Shown here: positions 32,649 to 44,550 of the stretch, in pieces | How positions within the stretch are numbered: the stretch's first letter is position 1 | How the letters are laid out: the number at the start of each line of letters is the position of its first letter | Assembly: GCF_019649055.1 (NCBI RefSeq) | Contig: NW_026570385.1 | Location: forward strand, 1 to 64,000 | Reading direction: 5' to 3' | Length of the DNA stretch: 64,000 nucleotides | Origin: Paramacrobiotus metropolitanus | Lineage: Eukaryota > Tardigrada > Eutardigrada > Parachela > Macrobiotidae | Position numbers and translations under genes: made by a program | The notes under the pieces: model-generated | Told to the model about the DNA's origin: nothing | Database searches by the model: none | Seen by the model: the letters and a program-made list of their open reading frames with translations, nothing else

Positions 32649-33057
32649 ATCATTGCGCTCATCAGTTCCTCCAGTTAGCTGTAACTACTGCGGGTTTATA
32701 CCATCTAATAACCATTATCTTCAAGTCCATCTATTTCGACACGCCTTGGGATTGGAACATTTCGTCCATGGACCACGCCGTTGTACTGTGGATCACCGTT
32801 GCGGATATATAGCCATTAATCGCCGCGATTTCCGCAACCATCTTTTTCTCCATAACGAGTATATTGACTACATGGGAGATCGCTCTGTTACTCAACTTCT
32901 TAAGTTAATCGATCTCCGTCATCTCAGCCGTATTTGCGAGCGTGTTTATCGCCAACGTGAAGCAGAACAAAATGCTCCAGGATATTTACCCGTGGCCATG
33001 GCATTCCAACCACTAGCCATTGAACACCAACCACCACCCGAGGAGCCAGCTCCATAA
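32649..33057 (+). CDS. Zinc-finger ORF Z3
   Basis: An acceptor CTCATCATTTTCCAG|A (32,648) opens 135 codons in phase with the leader mini-exon. Two C2H2-type units: CNYCGFIPSNNHYLQVHLFRH and HRCGYIAINRRDFRNHLFLH. The C-terminus is Pro-rich. There is no ATG ahead of the first finger. Same two-finger plan as Z1 and Z2, consistent with tandem duplication and divergence. They could be nucleic-acid-binding regulators, but that is inference. Confidence 0.7.
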
Positions 33058-33210
33058 AATTACTCCATAGTAAAGCATGTTATTATTCCTGTTCTCGCCT
33101 CAATATGTATTTGTTCAGTAAATGTCTTGCCTACAGCGGGGTTTTGTCCCATTTTTGTCGGGTTTTACCCGTTCGTAGATTGGTGGTGTGTGTCTAGAAG
33201 GAGGGTAGTA
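33058..33210 (+). other. 3' untranslated segment and polypurine tract
   Basis: Short untranslated stretch. The purine-rich AGAAGGAGGG (about 33,196-33,205) lies directly before the 3' LTR and is the expected plus-strand primer. Confidence 0.6.
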
Positions 33211-33486
33211 TGTAGGCTTTTACCCTACATACATGTACGTGGTATGAGTCATGTGAATGTGTGAGTATTGATTTTCCGGAGAACTGGGATCATTCCCAGT
33301 TCCCCATCTATGTATTATCCCTATATATACGAGGACGGTTTTCCCGTTTGCTCGTCAGTCATCCGTTCCTCAGTTTCCTATGTTCCATCGATCAATAAAG
33401 GCCTACGATTGCGCGCGCGTGTGTATATGTGAATAGCATTCGCTCCACCATAGAGTATATGGCAGCAGGGCGAGAGCCACCCTGCA
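33211..33486 (+). repeat. 3' LTR
   Basis: Same length and apparently the same sequence as the 5' LTR. Its AATAAA (33,394-33,399) should serve as polyadenylation signal for all element transcripts. Confidence 0.95.
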
Positions 33487-33490
33487 ACAG

Positions 33491-34856
33491 CAACAGCGCT
33501 TTTGAAAACATTTCTTGTCCGAATTACGGGTTTACCGGCTGCCACCCGGCGCGACCTCTAACTTGTTGCCTGAGGCTGAAAGCGACGCGTTCAAGGTGGT
33601 ATTTGGCACATGCTGAGACCAGCTGTTTGGTCATAGCCTCCAAAAAATCGGGCGAAGACTCGTATTTTCTTATTTTCAGACGGGGATTCCGTATGGCAAC
33701 TGTTTAAGGTGCCGATGTATCTTCGTTGCAAAAATTAATTCGGTTTTATTCCTTACAAGTTTTATTGCCTACAAGTTTTATTGCCAATTCTACTCCTGGT
33801 TAGAGTGGATTATCCTACTGAGACAGATCGCAATGAAATTCTCCCTACAACTCCAGCGGTGTACGTTTTAACAAATAAATGTGTCTTATATTTGCACCAT
33901 CGTTGTGAAATACAGTCCTGGACTTTTTCTGCACTGGATTCCCGACATCTTCTTGCTTAGCGTAGAAATGCCATCGGCCACGCGGGGAATGCCCCGAACT
34001 AGTACCCGAAGACCGTGTTATTTTGATAAAATTGCATACGAGAATTCGATAACAACGACTGCTACCATATTCACAAAAAGCGGCGCCAAAACTGTAGAAC
34101 CTACTTGGGAAGATTTGATCATACATATGCCCAAAGGGTGGAGTCTTCGTACACAAATGCGGCCTGATGTTCTGCCATTATTGCCCGGAGTAGATGTGGC
34201 CGTTAAGCTAGCCAACAGAACGTGATCTGAAACAGCTTGAGCCTCGCATGCACGGCACGCAGAACCGCTATACTTTCTTTATTAGGAAACGTACTTGGGC
34301 TCCGAAAGAATCCGTACACCGTGTTATGTTGTGGCGCAATATTCCACCGGCGAAGAGTTCCGGTTTCCTCCAGACGGGGTTCCCATGACGGGATTGTTAT
34401 TAAGAAATATTTTTTAAGAATTGTTAATAAAAAACAAGTAAAGGATACAGCCATGAAGCCACGGAAGCCCAGGGAGCTAAGCCGAACCCGATAGGGCGTA
34501 AGCCTTTGCCGGATCACTTATCAATGTTACTTATGATCACGTGCTAAGAATTATTATTCAGAAACTATTAAGAAATGTTGCAAATATAAGGGCCGAACAC
34601 TGGCAGCAACGTTGTCTTCAGAACGCAGAAGTCACTAGGTGTCTTGCTTCACTCAAGATCTGAAAGATAAGATGGCGATTCGAGCACCAGGTGTGGAAGT
34701 TCAGCGATGCTGATGTTAGCCATCTTGGACTATCTTGCCATGACACAGAACCCTGTAACCACACTACCGTTCACGACATCGCCGTTTGTACAAGTTACTG
34801 GATTGATGCGCTAATAAACTGACTCACGCTGTCCACCTAGAGTATTATAATGATAA
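33491..34856. other. Region after the retroelement, no confident gene
   Basis: A plus-strand open frame with an ATG at about 33,968 ends at about 34,225 (86 codons) and looks moderately coding (Thr/Ala/Pro-rich) but matches nothing I know. No splice-paired exons recognised. Confidence 0.3.
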
Positions 34857-35087
34857 TTGGCATTTGAAACTACGGGAACTTTCGGACCGCGCACAAAGAA
34901 ATTTTTCAAGGAATTGTCCAGAAAGATTTGCGAATGTAGTGGTAACCCTCGGTCGGGAGAGTTTTTGCGTCAGAGAATCAGTATTGAGATACAACGTGGA
35001 AGTGCAGTGTCTGTCCTCGGAACATTTAGTGACATGAGAGACAGCGAAGATGTTTTTTTAGCTTTTAGATTGGCTGATCGGGAATGA
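34857..35087 (+). pseudogene. C-terminal fragment of a reverse-transcriptase-type ORF
   Basis: The 76-codon frame reads FETTGTFGPRTKKFFKELSRK and then FLRQRISIEIQRGSAVSVLG. A pattern like ETxGxxGPxxxxFxxEL...LxQRxSxAxQRGNAxSxLGT is familiar as the end of RT-encoding ORFs in many invertebrate and fungal retroelements. No RT domain remains upstream, so this is a truncated relic. The family assignment is from memory. Confidence 0.4.
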
Positions 35088-38000
35088 TTTGTACCCGATG
35101 TTGTTTTTCTTGGCAGCTTTGCTGCGGTCTTGTTTATATGATTAAAACATAGTAACTGTACCGTAAATAATGATAATGGCACCGTTCTCTAATGTCACGC
35201 TTGCGTCACTCGTGAATGGATCATCTGGTTCGCGTAACTGTTTCCGGAGTAACATCTCAGAAGAACGTTGAAGAAATCTTGCGAAAAACTCCAATCTCAA
35301 GTTTTCCGTAATCGGCGGTAAGGATTGGCGTACGTTTCGTGTGCGCGTGTGTGTTTTTGTGGTCTGACTAATTTGCTATGTGTAGCAGGGTGGCAGCGCG
35401 TGCAGATCTTGCGTAAGATGGGTATGAAAACGTTACATATAGGATTCTCTAGGCTCATGTGCTTTTCAACTGCTCTGTTCACAAGCTGGCGGGACAGTCA
35501 ACAAGGGTAATTTTCCAACCTTTTAACGATCGAGATAATTAAAGAAAGAATATTAAGTGATATGAATATTTATTTTTATATCATGAATGCATAAGAAATC
35601 ACAAATGCAGTTAGTGATATCACCGTGTTTGGTTTAAGTCATTGAGGGCTAGCGTGGCGATCGGCCTTTGGCCGATATTCTGATGGCTCCGGCTTTCCCA
35701 AGCCGGCCATCGCAAAAGCTAGGAGAATGCTTGTATCACATTTCTAATATCAACGTTGCGTTTCTAGATCGGGCGAATAAATGTAGTAAAATTTTAAACT
35801 TGGCTAACAAAGAGTAGGACTAGCTATCTCGGTAGGCAAGCACAAGATGTTATAGCACCTTTATTCGCACAAAAATTTTCGGCTTGAAGTTGAGCTGAGC
35901 TCAAAAAACACTAGTCTCGCACGGCTACAATCATGTTGTTATTTTTGAATTGTTTTAGAATTTGTTTTATGTGCGCGGCGGATATTTGCCTAGAAAAGTG
36001 ATGCCGACTGGCAATCACTTCTGGGGCGGTGGGATAAATCCGCAAGATCTCTCGATCGGCATCATTGGTCATCTGGTAAAACGTCGAGACGGAACGAGGA
36101 AAATCACTGTTCGATGGCACGGCCAGTTCTTCTCCACCACAATTTCCTTGTACTTACGACCTGTGGCCTACATAATTCGTGGCATTTCCGTGTCATCAAA
36201 GCCGACAGCGCTTGTTGACTTCGGGTCCAACAATTTACCGCGTAAGCATTGGATTTACCGCGTAAGCATTGGATGTACTTCTTGGGGTATAAGATTTTTT
36301 CAGGAAACTTTTCTGGGTGGGCAACGTTTATGGCAACGGGAACGTGTGTTTCAATCTGACCACCCCAGTGCGGCGTATTAGCGCGCAGAACAAATGTTTC
36401 CCCGGCACTACGTCGTTTAATGCACCGCTTTATTTAGCTCGCGAAATCGCAATGCAAACTTCAGGGGAAAGACCAACTTGTGGCAGTGGGCGATTGTAAT
36501 CTGAGGGCAAACCCACTCCAGAGAGTAATTTGTTTCCTTGACGTAATTCCTCGCTTGATGAACTGCTGGCCCATCCATCGGATGGCAGCCGAGCAGGATT
36601 TTTCAACTCCATAGAGATTGAAGTTGATGGAGATCAGAAGAACATCCTTGCAGTGCAGGCAATACACGGATACGCCTCCCGCAGCCGCAGTCTGCTTCTC
36701 TCCATTGAGTCCTGTTCACGCTTCGTGAACCCAGTGCATGGCGTCCATTATGCGATTCATGCGCACCACGCAGGAAGGGAATTATTGCATATTGCTGCAG
36801 CAGGTTATTTCATTTGGGACCAAACCTGTGATTAAGCTAAATTGTCAACAACGCTCGCATCAGTAATTATCTTATCAACGTTCTCGACACACTGCACTCG
36901 TGCGCAGAAGTGTTATCGCCGGTGAAACAGGAATGGAGATTTGTGGTAGTGATTTACACCAGCACCCTCGCACACTGGGCTGGCTGGTTGAATAATCTGG
37001 GCTAACCTGCATGTTGAAAAGTAACCGGTAACATTAGCTGGATTTTCCTTAGAAAGCAAATCACGCCCGTTGCAACAATTCTCTTTAGTCGCCACACCGG
37101 CACATATCAGTCTCGTACTTTACTTGCCCGCGTAAAATAGTCCATTAAAGGGAACTACTGATTCGGGTCCAACTGCTACTACCCGTAAAATTAGACAAAT
37201 GGAGCTTTACCATATCGAAGCCTGGTACAGCAACTTGGATGAACTCGCCAGGATACAAAAGATCCCTATCTGCAGCTAACTTTCAGTCTGCCGCTTTCGA
37301 CGTCTCTTGAATGGTATCACTACTCAAAGTGGGCGGGCGTACCCCAAGAACGCTTGATACTGGACGACATCCAGCAGCCAGCCAACAAAGAAACTTCGTT
37401 TGAACCAACGACCCCAACGAACGAGGTGAGAAGGAGATTCCACTTGGTTGTCTGTTCTGGGTAGCATTTTCACATATTTGAATGTTCGGCCAGTCCATCA
37501 GCGACATCTTCCGCTACATGCATAACTAGCGCAAAGATAGCACTGGGGACACGGTTGCTTGGGGAGCTACCGAGTACCGGGGTTGGGTTTACTGGGTAGT
37601 TGTAGGCAGAACGGGAAAATTTTTAGGGGTTTAATGACTCGGACAAAATCGAAATTATGATTTAAGATGCCACGTATATATCATATTGTAGAATTAAAAG
37701 ATCGTCCTTACGACTTCAACCAATTTGTCAACAAAACGAAAAACCGAGCGCAAAATCGTGCAGTATTCGTGCACGTCGGCGAAACAATGATAAAAGGAAT
37801 GAAAAAAGAAGAAAAAAAAATGCAGACACGTAGGGGAAAAAGATAGTGGCTTGGGAATGCTATTAGCAGCCAGCAGTTCAGCGCCAGGAATTCGTTCTGG
37901 GGCAGCACGTCCCCGCTCGGGGCGATCGGCGGTCACGGTCGTTGGTTCACGTCAAAATGACAGTGTTGATTCTTTATCCACTTTGTTGTTGATTAGCCAC

Positions 38001-40876
38001 TTTATTAATACTCAGCTAAGAACTAACAAATAACAAGTAAACATCGGCTTATATAACGGCGTAAGCCGGGAATAACAGGATATCAAGGGAAACGATCTAA
38101 TATCAGACAATCACTCATTGTCAGTACATCTGGCACACAAGGGCATGGGAAAGGCAAAAACATGGACTATGAACATAAGACCATAGGATAACGCACACAT
38201 GACCATAGGTACATGACCATAGGAGAAAACATATAATAATGACCATAGAATGATATCGCTACATGACTAATGCAGTTATGTAACACAAGGATAACAACAT
38301 GGATCCCGGTCAGCAACAGAGATATTATTTCCCGGTTGAGCTTCAACAGTACTATATTTTTTGGTGTTATAGTATCATTACCGCTTTGGGACCCGACGAC
38401 CAACGAAGAAATACTGATTGCTCAAATCTATAAAAATTATGCAAGTTTCAAGACGTCCAGGTTATTCATCTTGTTAAAGAGCTTCGTAGGAAACCACTTT
38501 GCTACTAATTTTCAAGCAAACAGCTAGCTCACAGAAGACATTCTGTCAACTTCCCCCAATACGCTGAATGTTTGCAGTCGTTAATGCACTAACATCCCAA
38601 TAGCATATTTTCGCAACAGCTAACTTTGCAATGATCTCCACGCCCACAGACTGCAATTCTTTCCAAAACCTACCAAATATCTACGTAATATACATGATAT
38701 AATATGCTCTGTTAACGGTCCACCGTAATCGACTGCATCCGGGATCGCCGATGCCCACGACCGCTACAAACGGCGGCGAGCGCTCTACGCCCCGCGGCCA
38801 GTAAACAATCGCGGGGGTACCCTCTCGAATGCTATTCACAAAAATAAATAAATTTATTTTAATAAAAATTATTATTACAAAACGGAGAAATATAAAGTTT
38901 TGTCACATACAAATACAAGTGGCCGCATAGGGTAAGAATTTATGACCAAAGATGAAACGTGTATTTGTCGACCTCGTAAAGAAAGCCTAGACATTACTTT
39001 TTGATTCCGTTCCGCGCTCCAAGAACTTTTTAATGACGACAATACCATTCTGGGCTCCGATTACATTTGTTTGATAATATTTTGCAACACATTTCTGGAA
39101 TCGATCGATGTCCACCATGGAAAATTTTCAGTCGTAGGCAGTTGATCGAACTTAAAAAAATAAGCCCGCCGGCCCTTAATTCTTGCTTCTTACTCTGAAC
39201 TTTTTTGGTCAAATCAAAATGCAATACACAAATTATCAGAAAAGACACGCAAACTACAAACTACATGCTTCTTACTTGTTTTGTTGGTAAGGGTTCGCCA
39301 GTAACATTTTGTTCTCGTTTCTGTTTTTTATGCTCGATTGTAAACATAATTACAGGTATGCTGACTCGGCCAAAGCGTGTAAGCGTGAAGGCTGCAGACT
39401 GTCGCTGTTCTAATTTTTCACCGTACTTTGCATTCAATGGCGTACTAGCAAGTTCCGATGTGGGCAGCACTGGTGGCGGACTCGGAATTTCGTCCAGCTC
39501 GTCTGCGCGTTCTTTTCCATGCATCAAAGCAGCTTAGGCGGCTTCTCATCCGCCAGGATTACTTCCACATCCCTAAAACAATAAGGTTTTAACCTTGAAA
39601 CGTGCATTTATCTACTTTTACGATCCATTTTTTTTACTTTTTACAGTATATTCTCATACAACAACATGTTCTCCACCTCTACACCTATGAAGCAGGAGTT
39701 CGTTAATATTCTCCTCCCATATATTCGCGTACCGGAACCCGCGCATTGTTCTGTCCAAACCCAGTTCCCTAATATTCGTGTACCGGAACACCGTAGTCCT
39801 GTGGATTGGAGATCCGTACTTTTTCCGCATGCCTGCCATCCTGTCTTACGTGCAAGTAGTAATAGTGCTTCTTCAATAGGACAGAATTGAAGGCAATGTG
39901 TGTTTTTGTCGAATAAACTCGCACGGCGGTTTGAAATGGCTACAAGCAAGCTAACTGTGTCGCTTTACCAGTTGATGCAACCCAAGATATTTTTGGTGTA
40001 CTGTTTCCAGCGAAAGCCGCGCAGCTAAAGCGGTGACCGTAATACAGATGATCAACAAGCTTTTCGGAAAAGAGTCAAATTAATTTTATGATCTGTACGG
40101 AATGTGACGTGTCTCACGTAAGAACAGATTATTGCTCAGCAGTTTCTTATGTGAAACGGATATAAATAAAAAAATTGAATGAAATACATTGGCATGATTC
40201 AGCTGGACGCAGCAAAGGACACTGCTGAGGTTATTCTATCTCGGTCAGCAATATCAATGCACTTTAAATACATAATTGGATGGAAGATCCAGCATCCGGA
40301 TTGAAGATAGCATCACTGAATTCAGCCTTTAGGTTTATAATTGCAAATGCGTCCTTTGCCGTTGTTTTCCCTACACTGTCACAACAAAACTGATGTCCGA
40401 CAGCATAAGATCAATCGCAGATTGTGTTAGAGATGAATAGAAATCTGTCGGCAGCACTCAAGCACTAATCAAGCCACAGTTACGGTGCTTCCTCTTATTC
40501 CCGATGCAATTTACTCTGGCAATTGCCGGCAGAATTACGACATGCATAATAATCCTGCAATACTGCACAAGTGTGCAGCAAGCAGCCGGTCTGCGGCACT
40601 GCATATGCCTGCCGTTTATACCAAGCACTGGAGTCATACCAATTACCAGCTCTTTTTATATACGGCCCAGGGGCATCCTCGTGGCAGAGCTGATATATAC
40701 GCTCATTTAAAGCCCACCCAACGCCCAACGCCTCACTACAACTTTTGTTTATCACTTTTGGTATTTAAATTACTAGTTTATGGCAATATGTGTGTCAGTC
40801 TTATGTGTGCTCTTCGTCACTTCGGTCGGCGTCGCGTGCACGCTTCCCGAGTCACGCTGGTTTTCTAACAAACACC
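35088..40876. other. 5.8-kb gene-poor stretch
   Basis: Only short, unsupported ORFs. Notable small features are an exact 20-bp tandem duplication (36,233-36,252, 36,253-36,272), a loose tandem of ATGACCATAGG words (about 38,160-38,262), and a GC-rich patch (38,705-38,830). A minus-strand ORF (39,524-39,261, 87 codons) is Pro-rich at its start and ends with a basic segment containing TRFGRVSIP, like the tail after some retroelement integrases. I could not place any of these. Confidence 0.35.
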
Positions 40877-41299
40877 ATGGAAGGAGCGATTTCTAGCAGC
40901 TGTCCCATACATTTTAATTGCGATACGCCTGATCTCGATTAGCTGTATGATGAAGTTGAAGAATTCACCGACGACACGGGTACGTTATTGTTAACCAGCC
41001 AAGAATTTACCCTACTGCGTCAAAAGTATCAGATCATGAAAAGCATATTCATCAAGGATCGCTACCTATTTCCCACAATGGGATACAATCATCGCGGCTC
41101 AGTAAGGTGCATACGGTGTCAAAAGGAGTTCTACTGGAAGAAAGCTGATGCTATCATCATCCATTCTCAGCGTGAAAGTCAGGACATTAAGCCGAACACC
41201 ATGCTGAACGCGGACCCCGTGGAGGGGCACAGTATAAGACGTCGAACGGGCTATAGCAGATTCCGAACGTTTCAGGAAATCCCTGACGATAACTTCTAA
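40877..41299 (+). pseudogene. Small ORF with zinc-ribbon-like Cys pair, interrupted by TAG
   Basis: ATG at 40,877, an in-frame TAG at 40,940-40,942, then an open frame to 41,299 (about 140 codons in total). It contains VRCIRCQKEFYWKK, a possible zinc-binding knuckle. Intronless. It adjoins the RNR and PolB relics, so it may belong to the same virus-like insertion. Function unknown. Confidence 0.4.
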
Positions 41300-41448
41300 T
41301 TGATCACGGGTTTTACCCTACAAACCAGATCCGATTCGCCCATCCTGGCTGCAGATGGATTGGTAAATGGGAAGACATTGGTTGCGTTAATTTTCTGAGA
41401 AAATGGAGTCACGGGCGCAACCATTGTTATAATGCTGCACAACTGTTT

Positions 41449-42225
41449 TTATGGTGAAATGTCGTTGTCGTCGATGTTTTTGTTGAAAAGATGGCTGCTG
41501 AAATGTCCGTCTCTAGCAATCAGCTTATTGCTAAGAGTGAGTCCCGCCAGAATGCCGCGGATTTTGAAATAAGGTAGAACGGCAAAAGCACCGCAAAAAA
41601 TCATTTCGACGCATGCCAATACCAGCAGCCTTTCGGAAAACAATCGTTTTTTTTTCTCTGATGTAGCGGCTCGCCCAGTTTGTTTTTTCTATAACATTTT
41701 CATTGTTTATCACCGCTTGTAGAATGTGCAAACGTTCTTCCGTATCCTGGTAATAGGTATTAATTTAAAGTGAATGTGTATCACTATGAATGTTTTTCAT
41801 AAAAATTTCGAACTTATAGAACGCGCAAATTTCGGGACACTGATTTTCAATAAGAAAATTTTCAGCTAAGTTCTCCATTATTATTCCGTCCGTCGCAGCA
41901 AAAAAACGCTGAAACATTTCCCAACAGCGATTTTTCATATTTGTTCAGTGTAGGCCGATGACGGACATCATGAACAAAATTTATTTCTTCTGGTGTCCAG
42001 AAGGAGGCCACATATTTTGTTATACATTTGCCATGCTTCCGCTGTTTCGATCGGAAATAGCACAAGTCGCTTCCAGGAAACCTCAAATATCGGCTTCGTA
42101 TTATAGGCACTATTATTATTTGATTCGTTGCTAGCAGCGTCGTCGCCATTTATTACGAGATTGTCAGTGCAGGTGTTCATAGTCGCTGGCCTAAAGTGCG
42201 GACTGTGTGCGCATCTGTTTGTCAT
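41449..42225 (-). pseudogene. Ribonucleotide reductase small subunit (R2) relic
   Basis: Reading 42,225 to 41,449, successive frames match class I R2: LVLFPIETAEAWQMY, ASFWTPEEINFVHDVRH, a diverged HVLAFFAASDGI-like strand, FYKFEIFMKNIHSD, TNWASRYI, LACVEMIFCGAFA, and GLTLSNKLIARD. There are no introns where exons would be expected. It carries at least two frame changes (about 42,010 and 41,870) and one in-frame TAA (about 41,787). The Glu of the metal-binding ENIH motif is Lys, and the final ExxH is not visible, so it is inactive. It could be a viral gene or a processed pseudogene. Its place right behind a PolB relic on the same strand favours the first. Confidence 0.75.
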
Positions 42226-42399
42226 TCTTTACAGCATTTATATAAGCGAATAAAATGAGGCTTATTTTCCTTGGTGGCGAGCCGCCTCTATAAGGTGTTC
42301 AACATTAACTTGGATAGTAAACGACGTTTGGGATGGGTTTTAACGCTGCAAGTATCGACACCCACATTGTCTTTTGCTTACAGGGACTTTATGTAAGCT

Positions 42400-44550
42400 T
42401 GCTTTTCAGCGAACGTTGTACAATTTTTTTGCATAGCCGCTGATGGATGCTTTCTCGCAGATAAAGGTGCTATTATGCTGCGAAAATAAACCAGCTTTAC
42501 TGTCACAATGCCAGATTTCGTGCACCGCTGTGCTTTTGTAGCCCAGTGCTTTGGCTAGTTTAAGTTCTGGGGTAATGTACGCCCCAGTGAAAGTTCTCTC
42601 GTTCTCCGTGCGTACGCAGTTGCAATTCTGGTTTTTTTTTCGCACATTGCCAACACAGCACAAACAAGCACTTATTAATAATTATCTGAAGAAGCAACGG
42701 TAAAGCAAGGTTGTTTGGAGAAATCATGGAAACCTTTGCTATTCCGAAGTAGTCATCCAGATCGAGGAAATGCCCATAAATTTTTTTGGTAAACCCATAG
42801 GCGTATTCCTGCTGCTTACAAACCGCCGAATAAAGCGACTTTTTATTCAGATACAAAATTTATTGCCCATTTGGAATATCTTTATCATTGACTTGCCGAA
42901 GGCATCAGTACGACCGCCGAACAAAACATCACGGATGTTCATTAGTTTGACGTGGGCAAACCCTTCAAAAGCCGCTCTTCTACCACTCAATGGCGCTTGT
43001 GGCGAAAAATTTTCCATTGGCAGCTTCAGATGCAGCGGTACGTGTACTCCCGTTATTCAAGAAGTTTCTGTTTATGTATGTATGTTGAAAGGAGCAACCG
43101 CCGCGTGCAACTGCATCGCGGATGTAACAACCAGAGCAAATAAAACTGCGAATTTCATTTATTTGGCAGCATAATCTTACGTTTATTTAACATTTACCGA
43201 TGAAAATAACAGCCGTGATATTCGAACACCTCATTTGACAATTCGCAAAAGCCGTCTACGCGGTAGCGACCAATACGGCTTTCTCCTTATGGATGGTTTC
43301 TAGCGTGACGGATGAGAATGTTCTCGCTTGTAGCAACAAAATGCAACCATTCCAAACTTTTGTAAGAGTAAGTCCGATGGGTTTGCAGGTTACGTTGGGT
43401 AAAATGCTGAACGGAGTCTTTGGGCATATACCAAGCGCGTACACAGTTTCCACATAACTTGGCAATGAAAGCGATTCAACTAAGGAATTTTATCCACAAC
43501 AAAGTGACTTAATGCTGGCACAGAATCTCTGACACGCTTCGCGCAAAAGTTGACAGTCGGTCTCACAGTATTGCAGAATTCCAACGGTAAATTTCCAAGT
43601 GATATTTTGCTCCAGCTCGGCGTCATACCACTGTTTGAATATCTTATAATTTTTTGCTTTCGTCTGCATTGTAAGAAAGTATTGTTCACATGGGATGGTG
43701 CCGGCGTAATTCATATTTTCCTCCCTAGCAAAAAAAATAGAAAGGATCCTTTCACGCCTTCGAAACCAAAGGCGGCGGGCATATCAGCAAGGCCCATAGG
43801 AAGAACGCTAGGGAATCTCGGAGGAAAATGTTAAGCTTGGGAACCTATAAATAATGGTAACGTCAGCGACACCTTAAAAAATGCTTTTACGCGTGCATTA
43901 CTTTTATTTGTAAAAATTTCAGTCCGCGCATTAACACCTGTGACCAGGGCTTTTCTGGTGCAAATACTGCATTATGAAAATTCCATCGCAGCCCATGAGG
44001 TTGTGAAAAATTATAATTTGGTTTATGTGGCGCTTGTAAAAACGCCAGTTGCAAAATTAAGTTCCGGTGTTCCGCCCAAAGAACTTGACGACCGAACCAC
44101 GGTCATCGACTGCCACAGTGGGGACTGGCAAATGATATGCCTGGCTGATATCGGCTTCAAAGTAGCAGTACAAAAATGGCAATCAGATTTAGGCGGCTTT
44201 CTGCGCACATTCATTAAACTCTGACGCTCTTCTGGCACAACTAGCCCGCAACTTTGGCAGTATTATTCATCGCATTGGTGTGTTGCTGCCTTTGGATGCC
44301 GAGATCGATCGACCAGGCTGTAAATGATGTCGCATTCCAAACATTTTCTTCGCTTCTGGCAGTCGGTAAAATTTTTCGTTTGCTTCTCGCAGACGGCATT
44401 GTCGCTGCCATGATTTTCCAACACTGGATTGAAAGACGAAGGTGAAGATGATTGGGAGTGGGAGCGTCGATGAGTGTCGTAAACCTCCACATTTTTAAAT
44501 ATCCGATTGCACTAAGAACAGTTAATTTCGCTTTCAAAAGAAACAGCAAC
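42400..44550 (-). pseudogene. Protein-primed DNA polymerase B relic, copy 1
   Basis: From 44,550 downward: an N-terminal zinc-binding region (CLECDIIYSLVDRSRHPKAA, then H-x-C), an exonuclease-II-like HNLMGCDGIFIM near 44,010, exonuclease III YCETDCQLLREAC (about 43,600), a thumb/palm stretch (43,250-43,465), the family motif DVLFGGRT (about 42,920), and CCVGNVRKK / LCWQCAKKK with ITPELKLAKALGYK (about 42,500-42,650). The sequence shifts among frames and has several stops. The C-terminal part with motif C is missing: homology ends at about 42,400, and R2 begins at 42,225. This is the Polinton/Maverick-type polymerase family. Confidence 0.7.

Larger units (their letters stand above)
19066..33486 (+). 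mobile_element. 14.4-kb env-bearing Ty3/gypsy-type LTR element with accessory genes
   Basis: Two 276-bp direct repeats (19,066-19,341 and 33,211-33,486) begin TGTAGG and end CCTGCA, and I see no difference between them. ACAG flanks the element on both sides (19,062-19,065 and 33,487-33,490), a 4-bp target duplication typical of Ty3/gypsy integrases. A candidate primer-binding site follows the 5' LTR and a purine tract precedes the 3' LTR. The order is leader (2.7 kb), gag, protease, zinc fingers, reverse transcriptase, RNase H, integrase with GPY/F module, env-like, X1, X2, Z1, Z2, Z3. The usual gypsy length is 5-9 kb, so the extra genes and long leader make this copy exceptional. Identical LTRs imply recent insertion. 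Confidence 0.95.

Noticed and set aside
30301-33057. X1-X2-Z1-Z3 as host genes captured by chance between two LTRs
   Set aside because: They lie inside the target duplications, on the element's strand, close-packed and in splice phase with the element's leader, so they belong to the element.
38705-38830. GC-rich block that might be an RNA gene
   Set aside because: No match to 5S, U-snRNA or tRNA features I could recognise and no box elements.
39261-39524. Minus-strand ORF with a TRFGRVSIP-like tail, possibly a retroelement integrase end
   Set aside because: The tail alone is too weak and nothing upstream resembles pol. Left unassigned.
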